Source: Marinimicrobium hydrolyticum
Lineage (GTDB): Bacteria; Pseudomonadota; Gammaproteobacteria; Pseudomonadales; Cellvibrionaceae
Reading direction: 5' to 3'
Length of the DNA: 64,000 nt
Assembly (NCBI RefSeq): GCF_030848505.1
Contig: NZ_JAVDDU010000001.1
Coordinates: forward strand, 310,001 to 374,000
Numbering within the stretch: position 1 is the stretch's first letter; every line of letters begins with the position of its first letter. The notes beneath the pieces were generated by a model. That model worked only from the letters and a program-made list of their open reading frames with translations, was not told the origin of the DNA and ran no database searches. Below, piece by piece: positions 37,998 through 47,852 of the stretch. The translations under genes were made by a program, and so were the position numbers.

Positions 37998-38234
37998 ATG
38001 GTACAAGAAGGGCGCTATCGCCATTACAAGGGCAACGAATATCAAGTACTGGGCGTTGCCACGCACAGCGAGTCGGGCGAGGCGATGGTGGTTTACCGTT
38101 GCCTGTACGGCGACTACGACCTCTGGGTTAGGCCTCTGAGTATGTTTACCGAGCAAGTCACCCTGGAAGGCGAGAGTGTGCCGCGTTTCCGATATCTGGG
38201 GCCTGACTCAGGCGATGGGGAGATGATGCCCTGA
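37998..38234 (+). CDS. DUF1653 family small protein
   Basis: A 78-residue protein of unknown function. The whole length is the DUF1653 domain: GRYRHYKGNEYQVLGVATHSE, MVVYRCLYGDYDLWVRPLSMFTE. AGGAGA lies ahead of the ATG. Its stop overlaps the tadA start (TGATG), so the two are translationally coupled. Confidence 0.9.
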   Translation: MVQEGRYRHYKGNEYQVLGVATHSESGEAMVVYRCLYGDYDLWVRPLSMFTEQVTLEGESVPRFRYLGPDSGDGEMMP

Positions 38235-38743
38235 TGGTCGATACGATGGTCCATACCGAGCAGGACGATTATTGGATGCGCCGCGCTTTGGCGCTGGCGG
38301 AGCAGGGTCGTGAGCAGGGAGAAGTACCCGTGGGCGCCGTTTTGGTGCGGGACGGTGAAGTGCTGGGTGAAGGCTGGAACCAACCCATCGGCTGCTCCGA
38401 TCCCACGGCTCATGCGGAAATTATTGCCCTGCGCCAAGCGGCTAGCCGACTGAATAATTACCGGCTGCCGGGAAGCAGCCTCTATGTGACATTGGAGCCT
38501 TGCACCATGTGTGTGGGCGCTATGATTCACGCTCGGGTAGAGCGCCTGATTTATGGCACGACGGAACCCAAAGCTGGAGTGGTGGAAAGTCAAAGCCGGT
38601 TGTTGGAGCAGGACTTCTACAATCACCGCTTGAGCGTCACTAGCGGCGTCCTCGCGCAGCAATGCCGCCAGCAGTTGACGAGTTTCTTCCGTGAGCGGCG
38701 GGAGACAATCAAGTCCCGGAAAAAAGATGCTGCTGGCTCCTAG
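38234..38743 (+). CDS. tadA: tRNA-specific adenosine deaminase TadA
   Basis: Converts A34 to inosine in tRNA-Arg(ACG). The 169 residues carry the cytidine/deoxycytidylate-deaminase zinc site: His60 and the proton-shuttle Glu62 in AHAEIIALRQA, and Cys90 and Cys93 in EPCTMCVGAMIHARV. A basic tail extends past 155. It is coupled to the DUF1653 gene by a one-base overlap. Confidence 0.96.
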   Translation: MVDTMVHTEQDDYWMRRALALAEQGREQGEVPVGAVLVRDGEVLGEGWNQPIGCSDPTAHAEIIALRQAASRLNNYRLPGSSLYVTLEPCTMCVGAMIHARVERLIYGTTEPKAGVVESQSRLLEQDFYNHRLSVTSGVLAQQCRQQLTSFFRERRETIKSRKKDAAGS

Positions 38744-38968
38744 CCCCTAGTTATTAGTTCCTATCTGGTTAAGCGTTGTACTCACTCGTTCGCGTTACCT
38801 TCCTTGCAATGTGCATCCCATTTTGAGCCATAGAGCTGTGCTATGCTTAAAAGGTGAATTCGGTGTCATTAAAGGCCGATTCGCCGTAGATCACATTTTA
38901 GGAATGGTCTGCCGCAGTCGCGGGACGCTAGTAGCGGCGCGAGTGGCGGATCTGCAGAGAAGTTTGTC

Positions 38969-40417
38969 ATGCGCGTTTTTACGCTAGTTGTAGGTTTTCT
39001 TAGTCTGAGCACTCTCGCCAGCCAGAGCTGGGCTGTGTCCTTCTTGTCCTTTGACGCCCGCTCCATGTCCATGGGCAGTACCGGTGTGGTCATGGCCCGC
39101 TCCCACAACGCCAGCTTGTTTAACCCCGCCCTGCTGATCGACACAGATCCAAAACGCCAAACCCGTTTTCATATGCACACCTATGCGGGCGCGCGACTTC
39201 TGGATCGGGATAATTTTCTGGATACCGCTGATCAATTCAGAACTCGCTACGAAGGTATGACGCTGGACGAGCTGCTGGATATTGATCTCAATTTAGCCCC
39301 GACCGAGTTTGCCAGTGGCGACGAGCTACGCGCAGCAACCGGGCGAATCCGCGCCGCCCAAGCGGATATCAATGGTCTCTCCAATAAGCCATTGCGTGTC
39401 AGTGCCTCTTACGGTTGGTCTTTTTCCTATCCCACCACTCATTGGTCAATTGGCGGCTATGTGCGTGAATTTGCCGTGTTGGGCAGTATGGTAAACGTCG
39501 CGGACGCTGACAATGCGGCCATTGATCGTCTGGCCAACACCGTGGAAAGTTTTGCCAATCTGTTGGATGAAGTGATTGAGCTGCGAGAGAGCACCGAAGG
39601 CCGGACTCGATTCACCCTTGAGGAAGTGATAGACCGCGCGGATCCGTTAGTGGACGCTATTTGGGACTTAAATCGATACGTGAACTTTCCTGAGCTGCGG
39701 TCAGATGTCCAACTGGGCGTAGCATCTGACCGAAATGTTCAGGAATACCTGAGGGAACCATTGCCGGACGGCTTTCAGTCCACCATTGACAGCCGTGGTG
39801 CGGAAGTGACCGAGCAGGCAATCAGTGTGGCGCGGAGTTTTAACGGAGGCGAGGCATTACCGGGACTGATCCATCTGGGCATTAACTTCAAATATGTGGA
39901 TTTTACCACCATAAGTTTTTCTCAGCCGGTGGACGAATTTTCTCTAAGTGCTTATCGGGAAGATGAATACCGGTTGTCCCATCGCCGTTTTAACATGGAC
40001 ATGGGTATGGTCTACGGCCCCAGCGATCAAGTACATATCGGGCTAGTGGTACGCAACTTGATTCCCCGTGATTTCGCGACGGTTGATGGTGAACCTATTC
40101 CACTTCGTCCCATCGCGCGCATGGGTATCGGTTACCGCAACAGGAATGTAAATTTAACCGCGGATCTGGATGTTACCCGCAACGAACCTCTGGGTTTTGA
40201 CCCTGATAAACAATATCTTGGCCTTGGCGCTGAGTGGTTTGCCTGGCGGAATACGGCGCTGCGAGCGGGACTGCGCTACAACACCGTGGATGGTGAGACC
40301 CTGCCTTCTCTGGGCTTCGGGCTGGGCGGCCGTCACGGTCACTTAGACTTGGCGGTGGCGAAAAGCAGCAATGGCGACGAATGGGGGCTGGCCTTCCAAG
40401 CGGGTTTGGCTTTCTAA
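38969..40417 (+). CDS. TraF-like outer-membrane beta-barrel protein
   Basis: Predicted exported protein, 482 residues, with a signal peptide (VVGFLSLSTLASQSWA). It then has SFDARSMSMGSTGVVMARSHNASLFNPALL, the opening typical of the conjugal-transfer TraF-like (TraF_2) and FadL/OMPP1-type families. The rest alternates short amphipathic strands and ends in aromatic Phe (GLAFQAGLAF), the usual C terminus of outer-membrane barrels. A helical stretch (about 110-250) could be a plug or periplasmic insert. No conjugation genes are nearby, so the TraF name reflects family only. A 225-base gap precedes it. It is convergent with mrpG. Confidence 0.8.
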   Translation: MRVFTLVVGFLSLSTLASQSWAVSFLSFDARSMSMGSTGVVMARSHNASLFNPALLIDTDPKRQTRFHMHTYAGARLLDRDNFLDTADQFRTRYEGMTLDELLDIDLNLAPTEFASGDELRAATGRIRAAQADINGLSNKPLRVSASYGWSFSYPTTHWSIGGYVREFAVLGSMVNVADADNAAIDRLANTVESFANLLDEVIELRESTEGRTRFTLEEVIDRADPLVDAIWDLNRYVNFPELRSDVQLGVASDRNVQEYLREPLPDGFQSTIDSRGAEVTEQAISVARSFNGGEALPGLIHLGINFKYVDFTTISFSQPVDEFSLSAYREDEYRLSHRRFNMDMGMVYGPSDQVHIGLVVRNLIPRDFATVDGEPIPLRPIARMGIGYRNRNVNLTADLDVTRNEPLGFDPDKQYLGLGAEWFAWRNTALRAGLRYNTVDGETLPSLGFGLGGRHGHLDLAVAKSSNGDEWGLAFQAGLAF

Positions 40418-40447
40418 TCGGCTGTTAAAAACCGTTCAAGCATGCGG

Positions 40448-40783
40448 TTATTCACTGCTCCAAGGCTTACCCCGAGTGCCGGGTGCCAGCTTGACCTTAA
40501 GATGAATAGCCACCTTGGCCATCATGTGGCCGCTTACCGGCGCGGTGATGAACAAAAACATGGAAATCAGCAGCTCGTGCAGGCTGAGAAAGTGTCCCGT
40601 CACGTTGAAAAAAATGACCGATCCGATAATAGTGCCACCTACGCCCAAGGTGGTTCCGGTAGTGGGCGCGTGCACGCGGCTGAAAAAATCCGGTAGCCGT
40701 ATTAAGCCGATTGAGCCCACCAGAGCGAACAAAGCTCCGCCCAGCAAAAAAAACGAAATAACCAGTTCCACCCAAATATTCAT
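40448..40783 (-). CDS. mrpG: Mrp-type cation/H+ antiporter subunit G
   Basis: Small membrane subunit (111 residues, three hydrophobic segments) of the Na+(K+)/H+ antiporter. It has the family sequence LIRLPDFFSRVHAPTTGTTLGVGGTIIGS. CTGGAG precedes the ATG. It is the last gene of the mrpAB-C-D-E-F-G operon, 12 bases after mrpF. Confidence 0.94.
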   Translation of the reverse strand: MNIWVELVISFFLLGGALFALVGSIGLIRLPDFFSRVHAPTTGTTLGVGGTIIGSVIFFNVTGHFLSLHELLISMFLFITAPVSGHMMAKVAIHLKVKLAPGTRGKPWSSE

Positions 40784-40795
40784 AGCTGACTCCAG

Positions 40796-41065
40796 TTACT
40801 CAATAATGTTGCCGCGCAAAAGGTACTTGCATACAGCGGTTGTGCCTACAAAACCCATCATGGCAATGAGCAGAGCGGCTTCAAAAAAAGCGGTGGAACC
40901 CAAGTAAACGCCAAACAAAATAATCAGTGCGATGGCATTTACGTACAACGCATCCAAGGTAAGAATCCGGTCGGGAATATCTGGTCCGAGCGCCATCCGT
41001 AAAATAGTCAGAAGCGCAGACAGCGCGTAAATAACCAGGGAAAGTGGCACGACGATCTCTAACAT
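40796..41065 (-). CDS. mrpF: Mrp-type cation/H+ antiporter subunit F
   Basis: 89 residues from ATG 41065 (MLEIVVPLSLVIYALSALLTILR), with three hydrophobic segments and the family motif GPDIPDRILTLDALYVNAIALI. The upstream in-frame extension to 41116 overlaps mrpE and is not family-like. It starts one base after the mrpE stop. Confidence 0.94.
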   Translation of the reverse strand: MLEIVVPLSLVIYALSALLTILRMALGPDIPDRILTLDALYVNAIALIILFGVYLGSTAFFEAALLIAMMGFVGTTAVCKYLLRGNIIE

Positions 41066-41066
41066 A

Positions 41067-41567
41067 TTAAAAGATCTCCCGCAGCGGCTGTTCGTAGCGC
41101 TGTTTGATGTGAGCAATAGCGGCGTCTATGTCCGGTACGTGTAGGCCATGAATCAATAGGCACGACCGATCCAGAGCTATATCCGCGCTGACGGTTCCCG
41201 GAGTTAGGGTAACGGTATTGGCCAGCACCGTAATGGCAATGGGGTTGTCGATGTCCAGGGGTAACTCAAAAAAAGCGGGCTGCAATTTTTTGGTGGGACC
41301 CAGGAGCAGGGGCACGATAACGATGTTGGACAAGGTAATATCCCACAAAACCGTAAACGCGTAGCGCACCAAGAGCCACCAATTGCGAATTTTTACTGGA
41401 AACAACCAAAAGGTTTGCGTGGCCCAAGGTAAAAACCAGCCCAGTAGCAGCGCTACCAGAATTGGGCCAGGCTCAATGCTCTGATTGAGAATCAACCAGA
41501 CGGCCACCAGTACAAGGCTGACCAGAGGTTGGGGCAATAAACGGCGCTTGGCAGTAGACGATTGCAC
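41067..41567 (-). CDS. mrpE: Mrp-type cation/H+ antiporter subunit E
   Basis: 166 residues with two N-terminal hydrophobic segments (about 15-50 and 60-85) and a soluble C-terminal domain containing NTVTLTPGTVSADIALDRSCLLIHGL, typical of MrpE. GTG start with AGGAG upstream, one base after the mrpD stop. Confidence 0.93.
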   Translation of the reverse strand: MQSSTAKRRLLPQPLVSLVLVAVWLILNQSIEPGPILVALLLGWFLPWATQTFWLFPVKIRNWWLLVRYAFTVLWDITLSNIVIVPLLLGPTKKLQPAFFELPLDIDNPIAITVLANTVTLTPGTVSADIALDRSCLLIHGLHVPDIDAAIAHIKQRYEQPLREIF

Positions 41568-41568
41568 C

Positions 41569-43086
41569 TTAAAGCTCCTCGCTCAATCGTATCGGCATGA
41601 CGGCATCAATATAACCGCTGGTATCGCGCAATTGTTCCGCCGTGGCTTGGCAATAGCTTAGCAGTGCCTCTCCATAAACGGTCATCAATGGACTAACCAA
41701 CAGTAACAGCAGGGCGACGCCCAGCTTGGTTTTATCGGCACGGCGCGTACCCTCATTGCTGTCATCGCTGTGACTCCAGAAAATGGTGCTGCCGGCGCGA
41801 CTCATGCTGACCAGGGTAATCAGTCCCGCCGCCAGTAGAATCAGCCATAGGGCCGGAGCGAAGCTACTGCCGGCGGATGCCTGCAAAATAGAGGCTTTGC
41901 TGATAAAACCTGAAAGGGGTGGTAGCCCGGCGACGCTAACCGCGGCGATAAAAAATATACTGCCCAGTAAGCGCGGTTGCCGCAAGGGCTGAGCCGGTTT
42001 CAGATAGTCTTTTGCCTGACCGCGTTGATTGCTGATGATGTCCGCCAGCAGAAACAGAGCCGCAGTGATAAAGGTTGAGTGAATCAGATAGTAAAGCCCG
42101 CCGCTCCACGTGGCCAAATCATCGGTGGCCACAATCGCCAACACGGTGCCCACGGACACAATAACCAAATAAGAAACCACGCGCTTGAGCGTACGGGCGC
42201 CCAGTACGCCAATAGCGCCAAAAATCATGGTGAGTAGAGCGATAGGCCACAACCAAGTTGAAATGGCATTCTCTAGCACCCCGGCTTCTGGGCCAAACAA
42301 CAATCCGTGCACGCGTAAGATCGAATAGATACCCAGCTTAGTCATAATGGCAAACAGCGAAGCCACTGAGGGACTGGCAGAGCTGTAGGCGTTGGGCAAC
42401 CAGAAATACAAGGGGAGCATGGCGGCTTTGAGGCCGAACACTACCAGCAGAATTAAACCGGCTGCCAGCACCAAAGGTGCATCCTCGGGAGCTACCTCGG
42501 AAATGCGGATGGCCAAATCTGCCAAATTCAGCGTTCCGAGCACACCATACAGCGTTCCTACACCAATGAGGAACAACGCGGAACCGGCCAAATTGAGGAT
42601 CACGTAGTGAAGGCTGGCGCGGGTGCGCTCGGGGCCGGCACCGTGCATCAGCAGGCCATAAGATGAGATCAGGGTGATTTCGAAAAACACAAATAGATTG
42701 AACAGATCGCCGGTGAGAAAAGCGCCCTGTAGGCCCATTAATTGGAAATGAAATAGAGCGTGATAATTGCGACCGCCTTTATCGTCACTGCGGATGCCGT
42801 ACAGTAATGCCAGCAATCCAAGAATAGAGGTCATCATCAGCATCATGGCGGCAAAGCGATCCAGCACCAGCGCAATGCCATAGGGCGGCTGCCAATTGCC
42901 TACAGCGTAAACCTGATATTCGCCTGCGCCGGCCTGAATCAGTAATACGGCGGTGACCGGTATGGACAGCAAAGCCGATATCAGGCTCACGGCCCGTTTG
43001 GCATCCAGGTGCGCCCGCGCCATAAAGATCAATGCCACGCCGGTACACAGCGGCAGCATGATGGGCAGGGTAATCCAGTGTTGCAT
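41569..43086 (-). CDS. mrpD: Mrp-type cation/H+ antiporter subunit D
   Basis: Large proton-translocating subunit related to NuoM/NuoN of complex I; about 505 residues and about 13-14 helices. It contains ITLISSYGLLMHGAG (conserved Glu of the antiporter family just before, FFEITL), KAAMLPLYFWLPNAYSSASPSVASLFA and GGLYYLIHSTFITAALFLLADI. I prefer the ATG at 43086, which overlaps the mrpC stop (TGATG); a GTG three bases upstream is possible. Confidence 0.95.
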   Translation of the reverse strand: MQHWITLPIMLPLCTGVALIFMARAHLDAKRAVSLISALLSIPVTAVLLIQAGAGEYQVYAVGNWQPPYGIALVLDRFAAMMLMMTSILGLLALLYGIRSDDKGGRNYHALFHFQLMGLQGAFLTGDLFNLFVFFEITLISSYGLLMHGAGPERTRASLHYVILNLAGSALFLIGVGTLYGVLGTLNLADLAIRISEVAPEDAPLVLAAGLILLVVFGLKAAMLPLYFWLPNAYSSASPSVASLFAIMTKLGIYSILRVHGLLFGPEAGVLENAISTWLWPIALLTMIFGAIGVLGARTLKRVVSYLVIVSVGTVLAIVATDDLATWSGGLYYLIHSTFITAALFLLADIISNQRGQAKDYLKPAQPLRQPRLLGSIFFIAAVSVAGLPPLSGFISKASILQASAGSSFAPALWLILLAAGLITLVSMSRAGSTIFWSHSDDSNEGTRRADKTKLGVALLLLLVSPLMTVYGEALLSYCQATAEQLRDTSGYIDAVMPIRLSEEL

Positions 43087-43424
43087 CACGGTTGCTGATC
43101 CTCGTCGCTGCGGGCGTCCACGTGATCGTTACCCAGTTCACTGCGCGCGCGCAGAGCCAAAACGGTAATGAAAGAGATCATGGCAAAGCCGATCACAATG
43201 GCGGTCAGTACCAAGGCTTGAGGCAGGGGGTCCGTGTACTGTGCGCCTTCGGCAATGATCGCAGGCTTACCCGTATGCAGTCGTCCCATGGCCACCAGAA
43301 ACAGGTTCACAGCGTAAGAGAACATCAGCAGACCCATAACCACCGGAAAGGAGCGCGCTCTCAAAATCAAATAGAGTCCGCTGCCAGCGAGGATGGCCAC
43401 CACTGTGGCGTAGAGCAATTCCAC
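43086..43424 (-). CDS. mrpC: Mrp-type cation/H+ antiporter subunit C
   Basis: 112 residues with three helices, homologous to NuoK. The family motif GLLMFSYAVNLFLVAMG and the DPLPQALVLTAIVIGFA segment are present. It begins two bases after the mrpA stop and ends overlapping mrpD. Confidence 0.95.
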   Translation of the reverse strand: MELLYATVVAILAGSGLYLILRARSFPVVMGLLMFSYAVNLFLVAMGRLHTGKPAIIAEGAQYTDPLPQALVLTAIVIGFAMISFITVLALRARSELGNDHVDARSDEDQQP

Positions 43425-43426
43425 AA

Positions 43427-46213
43427 TCAGGGCTCCGTTGTCGGTTGACTGGTGAAGGGCTTGAGCTTGCCCAGATTTTCCAAAATGACCAGCGTGGCTC
43501 CAACCACGGTCAGATAAACCCCCAAATCAAAGACCATCGCCGTGGCCAGAGGTATCTCGCCCAGCACCGGCAAATGCACGTGCGTGTGGGCTGTGGTCAG
43601 CAAAGGCATTCCAAAAAACCAGCTGCCCATGGCGGTCAATCCGGCGATCATCACACCGCTGGCCACCAAGGGGTGGAAGTTGTCATTGAGGCGTTCATTG
43701 GTCCAATTTAGGCCGTTGGTCAAATACTGCAGAATCAACGCAATGGCGGTTATCAAGCCGGCAATAAAACCACCGCCCGGTAAGTTGTGACCCCGCATAA
43801 AAATGTACAGAGAAACCATGAGCGCCAGAGGCAGCAGGGGCATGTTCAACACGGACAACAGCATCGGGTGCCGGTCTTTGGCGTAGTGATGGCCCAAATG
43901 ACGCGGGTTGAACAGGCGCATGCCATCCAGCAGCCCGAAGATACCAATGGCGGCAATTGCCAAAACCGTAATCTCACCGAAAGTATCAAAGCCCCGGAAA
44001 TCCACCAGCACCACGTTGACCACGTTGGTGCCACCGCCGCCGCTGACACTTTCCGCCAAAAAGAATTTTGATATGGAGTCCAATGGGCGGGTCAATATGG
44101 CGAACGTCAAAATACCCAGGCTCAGACCGCCCACGCCCGCCACCACCGCGTCCCGCCACAAGCGTTGAACACTGGAGTCGCGCTGGTTCTGGCGGGGCAG
44201 GAGGAACAGGATCAACATCAATAGAATAATGCTGACCACTTCAACGGATAGCTGAGTCAACACCAGATCGGGCGCAGAAAAACGGGCAAACACCAGAGCC
44301 ACGCCCAGACCAACCACACTTAGAAACAGCAGCGCTGTCAGACGGTTACGGTGTAGGATCGCGGTGCCCAGAGCCGCCACGATCATGGTCATGGCAATGG
44401 CCAGGCTGGGGAAGTCAATGGCCGTCATGCTTACGCCGCCGTGCAGCGAGGGCAGTTGCAGCAGCGCCGCGCCGGCCAGAGCGATCGTAAACAGGAACAG
44501 AATTAGCAGGTAGTTTTGCGGGTGGCCGCTTTCCAGCAGTTTGGTGATTCGGCGAGAGCCCTGAACCAATATGCTGTGCAGAATAAATTCAAAAACATCC
44601 GGCGCGCTAAGTGGCGGGAGCCGATTCCAAAGATTGAACAGCCGGTGTCTCTGGGAATACAAGAACACACCCAGCACCATGGCCAACACACTCAGCGCCA
44701 GAGGCAGGTTGAAACCGTGCCAGATCTCCAGAGTGTACTGAGGCAGAATCGTCTGGGTAGTGCTTGCAGCGGCTACGGACAACAGTGGACCGACAATCAG
44801 TGCGGGTAGCATACCGACCGCCAGGCACAGCACAACCAGAATCACGATGGGCGCCCGCATAAAGAAGGGCGGCTCGTGAGGTTGCTTGGGCAAGGGACCG
44901 GGCTTGGGGCCAAAAAAGACGCTGTGAATAAAGCGCAGAGCGTAGGCGACGGAAAACACTTTGGCGAACACCGCCACCGCGGGAATCAACCAACTCCAAC
45001 CCCCGAGTACTCGCTGCTCAATGGCTTCCCCTAAAAACATTTCAGTGCTCAGGAAGCCATTCATCAACGGCACGCCGGCCATGGCGGCGGCGGCAATCAG
45101 CCCCAGGGCAGCGGTGATGGGCATGTAGTGTCGCAAACCGGATAAGAGACGAATATCCCGGCTGCCGGTTTCGTGATCGACAATCCCGGCGGACATAAAT
45201 AGGGAGGCTTTAAAGGTGGCGTGGTTAACCGTGTGGAACAGCGCTGCCACCACCGCCAATTGAGTATCCAGCCCGAACAGCAACACAATCAGCCCCAGAT
45301 GGCTGATAGTGGAGTAGGCCAGTAACCCCTTTAAATCGTGTTTGAACAGCGCCACTACAGCGCCCAACGTCATGGTGGACAACCCCACCAGGGACAACAT
45401 AATAAACCAGAGTTCGGTACCCGAGAGCGCCGGGTAAAGTCTCGCCAGAAGGAAAACACCCGCCTTTACCATGGTGGCGGAGTGCAGGTAGGCGGATACG
45501 GGTGTCGGCGCCGACATGGCATGAGGCAGCCAGAAATGAAACGGAAACTGCGCGGACTTGGTGAACACACCCAGCAATACCAAAACCAGTGCTACCGGGT
45601 AGAGGTGGTGCTCGCGCAGAATGTCTCCGGCTGCCAGTACGTCACTGAGCTCAAACGAGCCTACAATATGACCGATGACCATCACTCCGGCCAGCAGTGC
45701 CAAGCCGCCCCCACCGGTAACCGTGAGCGCCATGCGGGCACCCCGCCGGGCATCGCGTCTGTGCCCCCAAAAGCCGATCAGTAGAAATGAACTGAGGCTG
45801 GTCAGCTCCCAAAACACTACCATCAGCAACAGGTTGTCCGCCGTGACCACGCCCATCATGGCGCCCATAAACAGCAGCAGTAGGCTAAAGAAACGGCCGT
45901 GGGAGTCCTTGGCGGAGAGGTAGTAGTGCCCGTAGAGAATAACCAACAGGCCTATGGCGAGAATCAGCAGAGCAAATAGAAAGGCCAAGCCGTCCAGTCG
46001 AAAGCCGATATTCAAACCCAGAGCGGGAATCCAGTCCCAGCGAATGGTCAGCAGTTCGCCCTGAAACACCGCCGGTGCTGTGCTCAACAACAACAGGAGC
46101 GCGCAGGCAGGGGGAGCGGCGGTTAGCCATGAGCAGACGGTACGCCCTTTATGGGCGGCCAACAGGGGCAAGAGGCTGCCGATGAACGGCAGCAAAATCA
46201 GTGACAGCAGCAT
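43427..46213 (-). CDS. mrpA: Mrp-type cation/H+ antiporter fused subunits A and B
   Basis: First gene of the Mrp operon, 928 residues. The N-terminal about 500 residues are NuoL-like (FWELTSLSSFLLIGFWGHRRDARRG, FPFHFWLPHAMSAPTPVSAYLHSATMVKAG). MrpA-specific C-terminal parts follow (about 570-760, FRGFDTFGEITVLAIAAIGIFGLLDG). The last about 140 residues are an MnhB-type domain (MLLSVLNMPLLPLALMVSLYIFMRGHNLPGGGFIAGLI). A separate mrpB is therefore absent and its function is carried here, as in other gammaproteobacterial operons. The complex exchanges Na+ (or K+) for protons and supports sodium and alkaline tolerance. Confidence 0.96.
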   Translation of the reverse strand: MLLSLILLPFIGSLLPLLAAHKGRTVCSWLTAAPPACALLLLLSTAPAVFQGELLTIRWDWIPALGLNIGFRLDGLAFLFALLILAIGLLVILYGHYYLSAKDSHGRFFSLLLLFMGAMMGVVTADNLLLMVVFWELTSLSSFLLIGFWGHRRDARRGARMALTVTGGGGLALLAGVMVIGHIVGSFELSDVLAAGDILREHHLYPVALVLVLLGVFTKSAQFPFHFWLPHAMSAPTPVSAYLHSATMVKAGVFLLARLYPALSGTELWFIMLSLVGLSTMTLGAVVALFKHDLKGLLAYSTISHLGLIVLLFGLDTQLAVVAALFHTVNHATFKASLFMSAGIVDHETGSRDIRLLSGLRHYMPITAALGLIAAAAMAGVPLMNGFLSTEMFLGEAIEQRVLGGWSWLIPAVAVFAKVFSVAYALRFIHSVFFGPKPGPLPKQPHEPPFFMRAPIVILVVLCLAVGMLPALIVGPLLSVAAASTTQTILPQYTLEIWHGFNLPLALSVLAMVLGVFLYSQRHRLFNLWNRLPPLSAPDVFEFILHSILVQGSRRITKLLESGHPQNYLLILFLFTIALAGAALLQLPSLHGGVSMTAIDFPSLAIAMTMIVAALGTAILHRNRLTALLFLSVVGLGVALVFARFSAPDLVLTQLSVEVVSIILLMLILFLLPRQNQRDSSVQRLWRDAVVAGVGGLSLGILTFAILTRPLDSISKFFLAESVSGGGGTNVVNVVLVDFRGFDTFGEITVLAIAAIGIFGLLDGMRLFNPRHLGHHYAKDRHPMLLSVLNMPLLPLALMVSLYIFMRGHNLPGGGFIAGLITAIALILQYLTNGLNWTNERLNDNFHPLVASGVMIAGLTAMGSWFFGMPLLTTAHTHVHLPVLGEIPLATAMVFDLGVYLTVVGATLVILENLGKLKPFTSQPTTEP

Positions 46214-46370
46214 GAACCCGGCGTATCCGATCGGTCAGGGGGAGCCTCGCTCTGGAGGCCTGCGTGATTTTCTAACGATGCCGGCGCGCATTATATACAA
46301 GTCAGTCGCAACAATGTTGGATCAAAATCAAACTTTGTACTGACTCGAAACGGGATTTTTGGGGTACTCC

Positions 46371-47852
46371 TTAAAGTACCGAAATAGGCATAGCCAAAGC
46401 GCTGTGACTGACTTTACGCTGCTGGTGCTGTGCCGGGGTTTCCTCTTCCGCTGCTGCTGCCCGGCGTTGTTCCTGCTGATCGTGCCAGGCAAGAATGTTG
46501 TAGAAGTTTTGGATGTTGCGCACATAAGTGACGGGCTCCCAGCCGCGCGCATAGCCGTGGCGCGTATGCCGGTAATACTGGCGCTTGGCGAGCAGTGGGA
46601 GGTACTCCCGAACATCGGACCACTTGTTTGGATCTCCCCCATGGCCTTGGGTCAGTCGGCGCGCATCTTCCAAATGGCCCAGGCCCACATTGTAGGCCGC
46701 TAGCGCCATCCAAGTGCGGTCCGCGCCCTCTATGCCAGGAGGTAGGCGGTTGTACATGGAGCGGAAGTACTTGGCCCCACCATAAATACTTTGCGCTGGG
46801 TCTCTGCGGTTGCTGATACCCATATCTTCAGCGGCCGCCATGGTAAGCATCATCAGGCCGCGCACACCGGTGTAAGAGCGGGCATTCGGGTCCCAGTGGG
46901 ATTCCTGGTAGCCGATCGCTGCCAGCAGGCGCCAATCCAGATCAAATTCTTCCGCTGCTTGCTGCATTTGCTTCTTCCAGCGGGGCAGGCGATGTTCGAC
47001 CCGATAAGAAAATAGCAGTGCGCCGCCAGTGGTTACCTCGTCAATATGTTCGTAGAAGCTCTGGCTGATGCGCGCAACGGTACCGTCGTTTTTACTGCGC
47101 TCGAGATAATTTTGGGCGATTTGGTAGAGGCTTTCGTCGCGACTGCGGGGGAAGGCCCAGGCCAAAGGTTGAGGTTCGCCCAGCTCAAAGGCAACCCAGG
47201 CGCGGGGGAAGGTGTGGCGATTGAGTTGATAGGCGTTGGAGTCGACAATGGCGTGGTCAACAGTGCCGCTGTGAACCATCTCCAGCAGATCGATCATTTC
47301 CAGATTGCCTTGCTCGCGCCAAGTAAGGGTCGGGTAGCGTCGCTGCAGCTCCCGAAGGCGTTCAGCGTGGGCGGATTTGGAAATAACCAGTATGTCTTTG
47401 CCAATCAGATCCTCGATACTGCTCGGCGCTTCGGCGCGGCTGTTGTACAGCAGTATTTGGCTAACTTCCTTATAAGGCGTGGAGAAGCGCACGGTGCGGC
47501 TGCGGCTCTCGGTGACGGTGAGGCCGGCGGCGGCCAAGTGGGCTCGGCCATCGCGCACGTCGTGGAGCATAAACTCCAGGTCTTCCTGATCTTCAATCAC
47601 CAGCTCTACGCCCAGCTCGTCGGCGAAGCCCTTTAGTAATTGGTATTCGAAGCCGGTGTATCCGTACGGACCCCGGTAATAGGTGGTGGGGCCATTGCGC
47701 GAGGCCACGCGCAGCTCGCCCAGGGCCAGCACCCGCTCAAGAGTGGTAGGGGGTTTGCTGCCTACCAGCAAGGCGCTGCAGGCAATCAGCATCAGGCACG
47801 CAACAGCGTGCATCAGCGGTGAGAAAATCGTCCGTTTTTTGCTTACGTCCAT
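46371..47852 (-). CDS. mltF: Membrane-bound lytic murein transglycosylase F
   Basis: Cleaves the MurNAc-GlcNAc bond of peptidoglycan, forming 1,6-anhydroMurNAc. The 493 residues include an N-terminal hydrophobic export segment (about 12-32), an amino-acid-binding-protein-like regulatory domain (about 38-265, GYTGFEYQLLKGFADELGV) and an SLT catalytic domain (about 275-460). The catalytic glutamate is in IGYQESHWDP (about 315), with GVRGLMMLT and ALAAYNVGLGHLEDARRL. GGAG lies ten bases ahead of the ATG. It is divergent from purL, a common gammaproteobacterial pairing. Confidence 0.96.
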   Translation of the reverse strand: MDVSKKRTIFSPLMHAVACLMLIACSALLVGSKPPTTLERVLALGELRVASRNGPTTYYRGPYGYTGFEYQLLKGFADELGVELVIEDQEDLEFMLHDVRDGRAHLAAAGLTVTESRSRTVRFSTPYKEVSQILLYNSRAEAPSSIEDLIGKDILVISKSAHAERLRELQRRYPTLTWREQGNLEMIDLLEMVHSGTVDHAIVDSNAYQLNRHTFPRAWVAFELGEPQPLAWAFPRSRDESLYQIAQNYLERSKNDGTVARISQSFYEHIDEVTTGGALLFSYRVEHRLPRWKKQMQQAAEEFDLDWRLLAAIGYQESHWDPNARSYTGVRGLMMLTMAAAEDMGISNRRDPAQSIYGGAKYFRSMYNRLPPGIEGADRTWMALAAYNVGLGHLEDARRLTQGHGGDPNKWSDVREYLPLLAKRQYYRHTRHGYARGWEPVTYVRNIQNFYNILAWHDQQEQRRAAAAEEETPAQHQQRKVSHSALAMPISVL

